A DNA stretch of 64,000 nt from a virus: the IMG/VR virus record IMGVR_UViG_3300037882_004081, positions 1 to 64,000 of that record. One strand, written 5' to 3'. Positions 39,387-47,158 of this stretch are shown in pieces. Position 1 is the first letter of the stretch; every line of letters begins with the position of its first letter. The position numbers were made by a program, and so were the translations under genes. Under the pieces are notes generated by a model. It saw only the letters and a list, made by a program, of their open reading frames with translations, searched no databases and had not been told where the DNA came from.

Positions 39387-40115
39387 CTTGCTATTGATCA
39401 GGTCGGCCAGTCTCCCCGTCCTCAGGGATTCACTGAACCGATGGTGATAGTGATATTCGGCGGTCGTCTGGTATCCATGTTTGGCCAGCACTTGCTGTGC
39501 GATACCCCGGAACTCCAGCGCAACCTCTTTCTCCTTGGCTGTCAGTTTGTATGGGCTGACGTGCGCCTTGACGAGGATGCTTTCGATGTCGTCCTGCGAC
39601 ATTGACGGATCAATACTGCTGGTCAAAGAACCGGTGTTCTTGAAAATCTCGGGCTGGCGTGAGTCGATAGCCTCCACGTACACTGGTGTTCCTTCCAGTC
39701 CGAACGTCTTGATGACCGTGTAGGCCAGATTCTCCGCGTCAACCTTGTTGCTGCGGCACCAGAACGAGATGGCGCTGAACTTCCCTAGGGCAGCGTTGTT
39801 GACGCCCTTCCATAGCCTCCCGCTTCTCGTCAGAATCCGGTTCTCGCCCATCTGCCCACCGAGTTTGGTGGCAACTGCCATGAAGGTGGGGAGGTCGAGT
39901 TTACCCTTGATGCCCACGTCGTATCCGGCCAGTGTTTTCTTGACCTCCGCTTCCGTTTTGGCGGATAGGGAGGCTTTCATGCCGTTGATGATAAACAGGT
40001 GGGTGCGGGAAGAGTACAGGACGGCACTCCCGATCACGGAAAACGTGATGGCGCTTGCGTGGTCGTGCGGCAGCACCAACTCTTTGAGTCTGAAATTGTC
40101 GGGATTGGATTTCAT
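39372..40115 (-). CDS. Unknown protein, 247 aa
   Basis: ATG 40115 (MKSNPDNFRLKELVLP) is used. TTACCTATC lies seven bases upstream. The protein is alpha/beta with FSVIGSAVLYSSRTHLFIING, TAYTVIKTFG-like stretches and a helical C-terminus (VALEFRGIAQQVLAKHG). It converges with the sigma-like gene, overlapping 15 bases. No family is recognised. Confidence 0.7.
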   Translation of the reverse strand: MKSNPDNFRLKELVLPHDHASAITFSVIGSAVLYSSRTHLFIINGMKASLSAKTEAEVKKTLAGYDVGIKGKLDLPTFMAVATKLGGQMGENRILTRSGRLWKGVNNAALGKFSAISFWCRSNKVDAENLAYTVIKTFGLEGTPVYVEAIDSRQPEIFKNTGSLTSSIDPSMSQDDIESILVKAHVSPYKLTAKEKEVALEFRGIAQQVLAKHGYQTTAEYHYHHRFSESLRTGRLADLINSKLVVE

Positions 40116-40140
40116 GCTTGATGATAGGTAAGTCGATGGG

Positions 40141-41355
40141 TTAGACCGCAACCACCTTCGTGATGCGGCGAATGTCGGTCTGGGCGACCTCTTGGTAATA
40201 GCGGTGTTTCGTGATGGTACCGGTGAACTCGTAGGTGCCACCCACTTCGGCGTCCATCTTGCCACCCACCATCACGTTCCCAGCCTCGTCCACCATCAGA
40301 TAGTTGTAGGAGGTTCCGCCGTTGAAGTCGTTAGGGAATTCGAGGATGCGGGTCACCTTGGCGCGGAACTTGCGACGCTCACCGATGGTTCCGACGTGCT
40401 GGGAAGTGGCGACCAGCTTGTCGTGATTGGCTTCCCGTTCGGCCTTGTTGATGGCGATTTTGCGCGAAATCGGCATTGCGATGGCGAGCCCAAGCAGGCT
40501 GCTTGGTGCGAAGCCAGCGGTCGCGATCACGTGCAGGTTGCGGGAGAAGTCGTCATCACCGGCATTGGCGCGGAAGTGCTCAATCACCACTTCAGCTTCG
40601 GCACGGTCTTCGTCGTCGATCGAGTCCATGAAGTCCTTGTCTTTGGCGACCCCGGTGACGCGATCGCGGATGAACTTGGACGAGCTTTCCACGCCATTTT
40701 CTTCGGCGCGATTCTTGCCAATCCACGCGAAATCCCTCATGTAACGGACGGCGGCAGCGACGACGGTAACGAGTTCGTAGGAAACGTCACCACCGCGCAC
40801 CCCGTATCCGCGCTCCGTTTCCGGGTAGGCTTCCAAGGTGCGGTACAGCGTGTTGAGGAATTCGAACTTGCTGGCCAGATTGTTGGCGGAGTTGGAGCCC
40901 ACGAAATCCTGCAGGCAGGACTTCCCAATCTGACGGAACCCGCCGTCTTGGTGGCGCACGATGTAGGTGTGCTTGCGATCCCGGTTGGTGCGGCAGTGAT
41001 CACAGGAGGTGGGGTCCTTGTGGCGGATGCTCTCCGGGAACTCCACGCCCGGAACTCCCAAGATCACGTTGCCGGTGTCGCTGCCCCCGGCGTGGACGAC
41101 GCCAGCAAACGACCACCCGGAGTAGGCGACGGTGCCGGTGTCAAACACGTTGATCGTGGTGACCTTCACGATGGTCTTGCCGTCGAGTTCCGTGTTGCCC
41201 ACGTAGTCCACCGTGTAGACTTCGACCTCTTCCATCTGGCTCGACACCACGTCGAACTGAGGAACTGGGAGTCCGAGCGCCGCCGCCCGACGCTGCAGGC
41301 CGCGAAACACCTTCGTGAAGGTCTCGACGTCGCGAATCTTGAGGGTCGTGTTCAT
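40141..41355 (-). CDS. Leaderless 404-aa protein with zinc centre
   Basis: ATG 41355 lies five bases after TATAGT. A central zinc site is likely (SCDHCRTNRDRKHTYIV, with QIGKSCLQDFVG beyond). A helical part follows, and the C-terminus looks like an OB-fold (FRAKVTRILEF, YNYLMVDEAGNVMV, VGGTYEFTGTITKHR). It resembles a widespread phage and bacterial family of unknown function, here expressed early and strongly. A single-stranded nucleic-acid binding role is possible from the OB-like end. Confidence 0.8.
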   Translation of the reverse strand: MNTTLKIRDVETFTKVFRGLQRRAAALGLPVPQFDVVSSQMEEVEVYTVDYVGNTELDGKTIVKVTTINVFDTGTVAYSGWSFAGVVHAGGSDTGNVILGVPGVEFPESIRHKDPTSCDHCRTNRDRKHTYIVRHQDGGFRQIGKSCLQDFVGSNSANNLASKFEFLNTLYRTLEAYPETERGYGVRGGDVSYELVTVVAAAVRYMRDFAWIGKNRAEENGVESSSKFIRDRVTGVAKDKDFMDSIDDEDRAEAEVVIEHFRANAGDDDFSRNLHVIATAGFAPSSLLGLAIAMPISRKIAINKAEREANHDKLVATSQHVGTIGERRKFRAKVTRILEFPNDFNGGTSYNYLMVDEAGNVMVGGKMDAEVGGTYEFTGTITKHRYYQEVAQTDIRRITKVVAV

Positions 41356-41360
41356 CAGGA

Positions 41361-41389
41361 ACTATAACACACCCGGTGACTTTTGTCAA
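41361..41389 (-). promoter_or_regulatory. Consensus promoter P10 (leaderless; -35 holds the upstream stop)
   Basis: TTGACA at 41384-41389, 17-base spacer, TATAGT at 41361-41366 with extended TG. The gap to ATG 41355 is five bases. The TGA of TTGACA (41386-41388) ends the 78-aa gene. Confidence 0.92.
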
Positions 41390-41622
41390 GTAGGAATCTG
41401 TGCCGGAATCACTGTGGGCTGGGTATCACTTTTCGCGTAGAATTCCTCAAGGGCAGTAGTGACCGCTTCCGCGTGTTCCGGCGACATGCACTCCGCCCAG
41501 TGTTCAAGATCGACCGAGTAGACCTCATAGGCGGGTCCATTAGGTCCACCATAGGTGCGCCAGCGAAACCTTTCGTGGTGACCGCGTGGGAACGGGTTGG
41601 GCGCTGGTGGTATGCTGCTCAC
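41386..41622 (-). CDS. Small unknown protein, 78 aa
   Basis: GTG 41622 overlaps the upstream stop as GTGA. The protein is aromatic and His-rich at the start (PFPRGHHERFRWRTYGG), with EHWAECMSPEHAEAVTTAL following and a Pro-rich end. The stop codon is shared with the -35 box of P10. No family is recognised. Confidence 0.7.
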   Translation of the reverse strand: MSSIPPAPNPFPRGHHERFRWRTYGGPNGPAYEVYSVDLEHWAECMSPEHAEAVTTALEEFYAKSDTQPTVIPAQIPT

Positions 41623-42245
41623 TGCGTTTTGTAAGGTTCAAAATACACCGTAATCCCACTGACTTTGTAGCCGTAAACCGTGTTTTCGGAAGAGTCCACG
41701 TTGCCATCCCCCATGACCTTGTATTTCAGCATGGCTGGTCGGTCTTTGACGGACTCCCATAGTGGGACGTTCAGTGCGTGGAAGTCACCGACCAAAAAGA
41801 ACTCGTTACCCTCTATCCTCTCGGTGCGGATGTTCCGCATTTCCCCGACCGTGTGAGTCGGTGAAAGGACACCAGCTGGACTACCTTCCAAGTTCACCAG
41901 ACACGGGCTCGGGAAGGACTCAAACGAGTTCTCGTGGTAGATAAGGCCACTGTTCGGAGACGGATGGCCAAGCTGGATCAACTCCACTGTACGAAGTGAT
42001 AGTTGCTCCGATTCCGGGCGCGGATCGGTCCATATCCACCCAAAGCTCTCGGACCGCCGCAGTTTCAGGTCCCCGATTGGGGTTGTGCAGACCACCCCAG
42101 TTGGGTCAAAGCCACACCGCTCAATGAGGTCTCCGAGCATCTTCGGAACCGACTCCACGTTGATTTCCTGAACCTGCCGATCGCGTTCATCGAACGCACA
42201 AATGTTACCGTTTGGGAACAGGATGAGTGACTTGAGTTGTTTCAT
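41619..42245 (-). CDS. Unknown protein, 208 aa
   Basis: ATG 42245 overlaps the upstream gene by 41 bases. The protein is beta-rich with LILFPNGNICAFDERDRQ at the start and a KVMGDGNVDSSENTVYGYKV end. No catalytic arrangement is seen and no family is recognised. It sits in the operon begun by P11. Confidence 0.7.
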   Translation of the reverse strand: MKQLKSLILFPNGNICAFDERDRQVQEINVESVPKMLGDLIERCGFDPTGVVCTTPIGDLKLRRSESFGWIWTDPRPESEQLSLRTVELIQLGHPSPNSGLIYHENSFESFPSPCLVNLEGSPAGVLSPTHTVGEMRNIRTERIEGNEFFLVGDFHALNVPLWESVKDRPAMLKYKVMGDGNVDSSENTVYGYKVSGITVYFEPYKTQ

Positions 42246-42423
42246 TTCGTTTGAGTGGCTTTCCCATGTACTGCCTCCAAGCTCTGGTGCGTTGACAAGT
42301 GTGGCAGGTCACGTCTCGACCGTCGTAGGCGGCGTGCTCCGACCCGACCAGACCGCAACCTGTCACGTTGCGGTTCGAAGGTCGGAAGTGGACGGGACGC
42401 CCGATCCGTGGCACGTAGGCCAT
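42205..42423 (-). CDS. Small zinc-binding protein, 72 aa
   Basis: ATG 42423 overlaps the upstream stop by one base (TAATG), and its 3' end overlaps the next gene by 41 bases. CHTC with a second Cys (GCGLVG) and a His (SEHAAYDG) suggest a zinc site. It is basic (RTRAWRQYMGKPLKR). Probably binds nucleic acid. Confidence 0.6.
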   Translation of the reverse strand: MAYVPRIGRPVHFRPSNRNVTGCGLVGSEHAAYDGRDVTCHTCQRTRAWRQYMGKPLKRNETTQVTHPVPKR

Positions 42424-43103
42424 TACAGCTTGCCCTCTTTGACTTGGGTGCCGGTTGGCACCAGTTCTTCCAGCGCGTCGAATTGCTCCTTGCTGAGCGC
42501 CTTGGACTCCAGCATGCTCAGCTTTTTGCTGTTGTAGCCTTCGGTCGGGAACACTTGCATCTTGAGCGCAATCACGTCGTCGGGGTTGAGACCAAGCTTG
42601 GTCAGCATTTCCTTCATGCCCTCGTAAACGGCGGTCTGCTTGTCTTCGGGGATTTTGGCGCTGGTGATCGAGAGCGAGAAGCGCTCTTCGAAAAGAGCTT
42701 CCGCGTTGTCCTCGCCGATCCGGGCGACGAGTTCGGTGGCAACCGCATCGGAATCGTCGGTGCCAGCGGTCTTGACGGCGAAACGGGTGGTGTCGGGGAA
42801 CGACACCATCACGACGCCACCTTCAGGACCGAGGATTTTGACCGAGGAAACCGCCGCACCGTTGTGGGTCGGGTTTTCGAGGTAGTTGGCGCGGGCAAAC
42901 CCGGAGATGACCGACTTGGCACCCTTGAGGGAGGTCTCCATTTCCTTGAACTTCTTGTTGTCAACGGCGAACGAATCGACGTATTCAGCGAGTTCAACGA
43001 GTTCCGGATTCGCCTTGGTGTCCAGCGAAATGACGCGGTGGGCTTCCTTGAGAGCCTTGGTGACGGTCGGCTTGGCGGCGGCGAGTTTGGAGCGAAGGGC
43101 CAT
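42423..43103 (-). CDS. Unknown protein, 226 aa, strongly promoted
   Basis: ATG 43103 sits about 44 bases below the expected mRNA start of P11. The N-terminal half is helical (LRSKLAAAKPTVTKALKEAH), the middle is a beta part (VSSVKILGPEGGVVMVSFPDTTRF), and the C-terminus is helical with Lys-rich ends. No family is recognised. Its strong promoter suggests an abundant early protein. Confidence 0.75.
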   Translation of the reverse strand: MALRSKLAAAKPTVTKALKEAHRVISLDTKANPELVELAEYVDSFAVDNKKFKEMETSLKGAKSVISGFARANYLENPTHNGAAVSSVKILGPEGGVVMVSFPDTTRFAVKTAGTDDSDAVATELVARIGEDNAEALFEERFSLSITSAKIPEDKQTAVYEGMKEMLTKLGLNPDDVIALKMQVFPTEGYNSKKLSMLESKALSKEQFDALEELVPTGTQVKEGKL

Positions 43104-43153
43104 GGTGTGAGTTGGGTTGGGTTGGTTGGTGAAAGCGTAATTGCTACATCGGA

Positions 43154-43182
43154 ATTATACCACACCTTTGTACGTTTGTCAA
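43154..43182 (-). promoter_or_regulatory. Consensus promoter P11 (with leader and an AUG-UAG start-stop)
   Basis: TTGACA at 43177-43182, 17-base spacer, TATAAT at 43154-43159 with TGG before it. Four bases below the -10 box is ATG directly followed by TAG (43144-43149), at the place where leaderless genes start. The true start is ATG 43103. Confidence 0.9.
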
Positions 43183-43187
43183 GTCCC

Positions 43188-43586
43188 CTACTTAGAAAGC
43201 CCTTCCAGCATCTCCTTGATGGATGGTGGTACCCCCGCTTCCCGCTCCGCCTTCTTCCGACACTTGCGCTGTTTTGCCGTCCACTTGTTCAGGTGCGTGA
43301 TGACGCGGGCCAGCTGCACCGCGTCCACGTCCACTTTTTCAGCCTCTGCGATCGGGTCCAGGCGTTCCCGGATGCACCGGACCGCCGTCACCCCCACACG
43401 GAGATGACGGGCGAAGTCGTCGCACGAAGGAATCGTCACGGTCGTCCCACCGATGTGGGCGATGAGACGCAGGACCTCATCAGGTCCCAGCATCCACGTG
43501 AGCAACTCCAGTCCCGGATGGGACTCGTAAAACAGAGCCAGCGAAAGCTCGTTGCCAAGCCCTTCGAGTGGATCTGGAAGTTTCAC
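43188..43586 (-). CDS. HTH protein, possibly Mor/C-like, 132 aa
   Basis: GTG 43586 directly follows the upstream TAG. The pattern LGPDEVLRLIAHIGGTTVTIPSCDDF resembles the Mor/C transcription-activator family (LxxxFGGxxxYxP), followed by an HTH-like HLRVGVTAVRCIRERL. The C-terminal part is basic (WTAKQRKCRKKAER). It may be a phage transcription activator. Resemblance is moderate. Confidence 0.5.
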   Translation of the reverse strand: MKLPDPLEGLGNELSLALFYESHPGLELLTWMLGPDEVLRLIAHIGGTTVTIPSCDDFARHLRVGVTAVRCIRERLDPIAEAEKVDVDAVQLARVITHLNKWTAKQRKCRKKAEREAGVPPSIKEMLEGLSK

Positions 43587-44147
43587 CTACTCGCCAATGA
43601 TAGGAAGCGTACCGTCCGCGACACCCTTGGCGAGGCGTGCCAGTTCGGATTCCCGTGGAGCACCCGTCACCGGGTCGCGCACCACCTCGCCGAGCTTGTC
43701 TTGGTCCTCGTAGGTCTGCTTGGTCCACCACTCGCGGTACTTGCGGAAATCGGCGAGTTGCTCTGAGGTCCAATCTGGGTTTTCGGGGTGGTTGAGATTC
43801 GGCAGCACCATGATAACGCTGTGCGGGTTCTCTTCGACCTTCCAGCCCATTTGGCCATTGAGACCATTGGGGACGCGCCACATCGTGGTGGTGTGGAGCA
43901 GCACGATGTCGCCGACTTTGACGCGTTTGACATCGGGTCCGATTTGGACGACTTCACAGATTTCGTACTTCTTTTCGAGAGCGTCCTTTTTGCCTTGCGG
44001 CAGCACGATTCCGGATTCCGTTTGACCCGCGCAATACTGCATGGTGTCAACCGCGAAAATGGCGGCTCCGATGGGGCTCGCGAGCGACATCGGGACATAG
44101 AGGATACAATTCGACAGGGTGGTTGGTGCGGCAGATGATGACGACAT
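43587..44147 (-). CDS. GroES-like co-chaperonin, 186 aa
   Basis: The segment SGIVLPQGKKDALEKKYEICEVVQIGPDVKRVKVGDIVLL matches GroES order: GGIxLP, a mobile loop, GxVxAVGPG and VKVGDxVL. The rest adds about 60 residues at the C-terminus and 40 at the N-terminus beyond the usual 95-aa GroES. T4 gp31 is the classic phage case, swapping for host GroES in capsid folding. ATG 44147, with GGGTTTTCTGCG upstream. No GroEL is present in the window. Confidence 0.7.
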   Translation of the reverse strand: MSSSSAAPTTLSNCILYVPMSLASPIGAAIFAVDTMQYCAGQTESGIVLPQGKKDALEKKYEICEVVQIGPDVKRVKVGDIVLLHTTTMWRVPNGLNGQMGWKVEENPHSVIMVLPNLNHPENPDWTSEQLADFRKYREWWTKQTYEDQDKLGEVVRDPVTGAPRESELARLAKGVADGTLPIIGE

Positions 44148-44176
44148 ACACGGCGCAGAAAACCCTATGTTTCGAG

Positions 44177-44401
44177 ATGACTTCTTCTAGCGATCTGCCC
44201 GGTACCCTCCACAGTGTTGACATTGAAGACAACAAGATCGTGGGAGGCGTCGTGGAGGTGGAGGATCACGGTTGCCGGATCTGCCTAACGAGTGAGCGGA
44301 TCAGCGAGGACGTGCGGGAGATCGGGACGCACGGGTTGCTCCAGTGGAACAACGGGTGGTACTTCAACGCTAAGCCCTCCCCCAGGCAATTTTCGTGTTG
44401 A
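44177..44401 (+). CDS. Small plus-strand protein, 74 aa
   Basis: ATG 44177 diverges from the GroES-like gene across 29 bases. The sequence SVDIEDNKIVGGVVEVEDHGCRICLTSERI ends with a WNNGWYFNAKPSP part, a likely small beta fold with a CRIC pair. Its 3' end overlaps the convergent fibre gene by 32 bases. No family is recognised. Confidence 0.65.
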   Translation: MTSSSDLPGTLHSVDIEDNKIVGGVVEVEDHGCRICLTSERISEDVREIGTHGLLQWNNGWYFNAKPSPRQFSC

Positions 44402-45419
44402 TCACGAGGGTTCCGAGAGCCCCTTTGGTGCGGTCTTCAGTGAGCGTCCACAGGTGTTGCGCGTAAGTGATGTCTTCGATGTGGTCCTCGAAGTCATCGG
44501 TGTCGTAAACCGAAATGCCAAGGGTGCGCACAATGCCGGTCACTGCACCCTCGCCGATCGTCGTCACATAGTTGATTTCGAAGCTCCCCGGCACATAAGC
44601 GTCATCGGTCATCGTGAAGTTGTTGGCGTTGGTACGCCCCGCCACGTTGGTTCCACTGGCATCAGGCCAAGCGGGTGCCACGATCTCATCGGCCAACACG
44701 AACAGCCGGAAGAATCGCTGATCCCCACCCGCACTGGTACGGCGTGATGGCTCACAGATAACCGCGTGACCGGCGTCCGCTGAATCGTCCATCCCGGCAA
44801 CGCTGGCGTTGTATCCGGCAGTGCCAAATGGGAATGGCACAACGTTCCACCAGAGTAGCGCGGGAACTGCCATAGTGCTTTCCCACCCTGTTCCACTGAT
44901 CCCAAGCCCGACCGCTGATCTTGTCGAGGCGTTCCTTACCACCAACGTGACTTCGAAAATGAGCCTGAGTCTCCGCCCCGGTGACACGGGTATCGATGGA
45001 AGGAGAGCCCTTGCGAACAAGTTGTCCCCAGCACTTCCTTGACTCGAAATCCCGCACTCGCGATAGGTGGTAAGGGCGACCGGGGTTGCGAAGTCGAAGC
45101 AGCGCCTGAATAACACGCGGTCATTCGCCGAGTCGTTCAGATTGTCGCACGATTGCAGCGTCTCCGCCCCGACCACCCAGTCAAACACCGCGTAGTCGTT
45201 GGTCCTTGATTCTTCGTCGATGAGCCCCTCTTGCACGATAGATGGGGCAGTGCCATCCAAGCCAGCTGCCGCATACTTGAGTTGTTCCCACCAACACTCG
45301 TCAACTAGGCGGTCTAGCCCGGAATTGATGATGGTACAGGTTTGCCACCCGGTCTCAAATAGGACCGCATCAACATCGTTGATCACGAAGGCTTTAACAC
45401 GATTGGCGGCGGTGATCAT
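44370..45419 (-). CDS. Large appendage protein 3, 349 aa
   Basis: ATG 45419 (MITAANRVKAFVIND) overlaps the upstream stop as ATGA. The protein is beta-rich with few Lys, many Asn/Thr/Gly and aromatic residues. It contains FDWVVGAETLQSCDNLNDS and ends VINTKIAWGRA. It belongs to a coupled trio of 909, 580 and 349 residues. A tail fibre or adhesin subunit is the likely role. Confidence 0.7.
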   Translation of the reverse strand: MITAANRVKAFVINDVDAVLFETGWQTCTIINSGLDRLVDECWWEQLKYAAAGLDGTAPSIVQEGLIDEESRTNDYAVFDWVVGAETLQSCDNLNDSANDRVLFRRCFDFATPVALTTYRECGISSQGSAGDNLFARALLPSIPVSPGRRLRLIFEVTLVVRNASTRSAVGLGISGTGWESTMAVPALLWWNVVPFPFGTAGYNASVAGMDDSADAGHAVICEPSRRTSAGGDQRFFRLFVLADEIVAPAWPDASGTNVAGRTNANNFTMTDDAYVPGSFEINYVTTIGEGAVTGIVRTLGISVYDTDDFEDHIEDITYAQHLWTLTEDRTKGALGTLVINTKIAWGRA

Positions 45420-47158
45420 CCAGATATGGTTGGTGGTGGTCCTGGTGACGGAATCGCGGATTCCGTCACAATGGTGGTGAGCAAAGTCTGCATGTCCGTA
45501 GGCCACACGTTCACACGCTCCGCTGGAAGAAATGCTGTTCCGTCGGTCGTATATGAAGCGCCGGGGAGGGTCATCGAGTATCTGTTCCGCATGTAAAACG
45601 CGCCGAGGTCGTAAAACTCACCATCCGGGTGACCGTCTGGGACGCCATCTCCGGGAGCGGTCGTCGAATAAACAGTCCCGGTGTCGGCCTCAGTGACTGT
45701 GACCGCCCCGCCCAACATGGTCTTTTCGCGATTCTGCCCGTTCCAAGCGCTATATTCAGAGATTCCTGTGTCCAGCGCAACCAGTTCGATACCGTCGGGG
45801 TGGTCGTCATACGCCCAAGGGTACGTGGCTTCAACGATCGTACTAACCTGTCTAGAGTGGAACTCTACGTAGAACCCGCCAGCGCTGGATGAAATGCGCA
45901 CGTAGAACCTGACATCCTTGGCGATTCTTCTTAGGTACCACCCCATTCCGGTGTTGAATTCAAACAGCGCAGTTTGTGACTCAATCACCGCATGGGTGGC
46001 AGAATTTCGAAGTTGGATGGTGAGGGTGATGTCTGAGAAACTGTTTGACCCAATAGCGCCCATACTAGCCGGTGGTATGGTGTGGGAGATGTTGTTCGAA
46101 CCACCGCCAGTCCGTCTAGCTAATACCAGTCCAAGATCATCGTCCACCACGTCACTTGCCGGGCTTGGATTGGTGGTGTCGAACGGGTCGTTGACAAATA
46201 TGAGCACAAAAAGCTGCTCTTCCTCCGGTGGTGGGGCGATCGTATGATCCACCACGAGTGGGTCTGGGTATGGCTTCAACGAATAGGAGTACCCGCACGT
46301 GGTTGATAGGAATTGAACTTCCCCACCTCCGTCGTCAACGGTCCAATAAAAAGGTCCGTAGAGGGAGGCGGCAGCAACTTCCAGAGTGTCACCAACCCCA
46401 ACCCCGTAAACCTGGGTGTCAACGAGTGTTCCGCCCGGATAAGTCGAATCACCCGTGTAAAGGCGGAATGTGACGGTGCCAGCGGACAGCACGTTGAACA
46501 GGTGGTACTCAGTGGTGCACCAGTAAAACGGATCTGGCGTGGAGTCCACATATGAACCGCTTGGGATCAGCCACCCGACAAAGGCGTCTGTGCCAGCGTG
46601 CTCCGGTTCTGGTTCATCGGTGCCAGCACCCCATTTGGTGATTAGACAGTCAGCAAGCGCTTGACGCTGGTCCGCATCGGTCATTGCGAACCTCAGGAAC
46701 GCGAGTTCGCAAAACTCCAGAGTAGCACCGAACCCAGAATCGTCAAGTGAGCCAATGCGAAAGTCGTCACGGTGGTTTTCAACGGATGCCGCATTGTCCG
46801 CGTCCACGAGAGCCCATGACTGATAGGAGTCTTCACGATACAGGTGGACCTGAAGCACTTCGTCGTCTTCAAGGTCTCCCATGACAAGCATCCACACCGA
46901 CCTCCCGTCCGGTGGTTCAAGTCCAAATTCCAGAGTGTGGAAACCGACACGGAAATGACAGGTCCACAAACCTCCAGTTCGTTCGAACCAAAATCCCAGT
47001 CCCGGTGGTGCAAGCTCCCAAGCCCACCCAAGGACTGGCAACAAATCCTCTCCTGGTTGTCCACCAAACACGTCCACCACCAACACCAGCGTCATGGCGT
47101 CCGTAAGCCCCCAATCGCGGAGCTTTGCAGAAGGAATGGCGAAGGTGGTGGTAGCCAT
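45416..47158 (-). CDS. Large appendage protein 2 (LamG-like), 580 aa
   Basis: ATG 47158 overlaps the upstream stop by one base. The first 175 residues look like a concanavalin/LamG module (LVLVVDVFGG, then WALVDADNAAS and a final DADQRQALADCLITKWG, typical of this module's end). Ser/Thr/Gly-rich domains follow, with several Tyr/Trp clusters. The last residues are Pro/Ser-rich. Carbohydrate binding at the phage tail tip is inferred. Confidence 0.7.
   Translation of the reverse strand: MATTTFAIPSAKLRDWGLTDAMTLVLVVDVFGGQPGEDLLPVLGWAWELAPPGLGFWFERTGGLWTCHFRVGFHTLEFGLEPPDGRSVWMLVMGDLEDDEVLQVHLYREDSYQSWALVDADNAASVENHRDDFRIGSLDDSGFGATLEFCELAFLRFAMTDADQRQALADCLITKWGAGTDEPEPEHAGTDAFVGWLIPSGSYVDSTPDPFYWCTTEYHLFNVLSAGTVTFRLYTGDSTYPGGTLVDTQVYGVGVGDTLEVAAASLYGPFYWTVDDGGGEVQFLSTTCGYSYSLKPYPDPLVVDHTIAPPPEEEQLFVLIFVNDPFDTTNPSPASDVVDDDLGLVLARRTGGGSNNISHTIPPASMGAIGSNSFSDITLTIQLRNSATHAVIESQTALFEFNTGMGWYLRRIAKDVRFYVRISSSAGGFYVEFHSRQVSTIVEATYPWAYDDHPDGIELVALDTGISEYSAWNGQNREKTMLGGAVTVTEADTGTVYSTTAPGDGVPDGHPDGEFYDLGAFYMRNRYSMTLPGASYTTDGTAFLPAERVNVWPTDMQTLLTTIVTESAIPSPGPPPTISG

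Noticed and set aside
40192-41367. A 391-aa plus-strand frame antisense to the leaderless 404-aa gene
   Set aside because: The minus-strand gene has a precise promoter at its ATG; the plus-strand protein is His/Val/Gly-rich low-complexity typical of reverse-complement reading.
42255-43766. A 503-aa plus-strand frame
   Set aside because: It covers three minus-strand genes with TAATG and TAGGTG junctions; no start signal and antisense-like composition.
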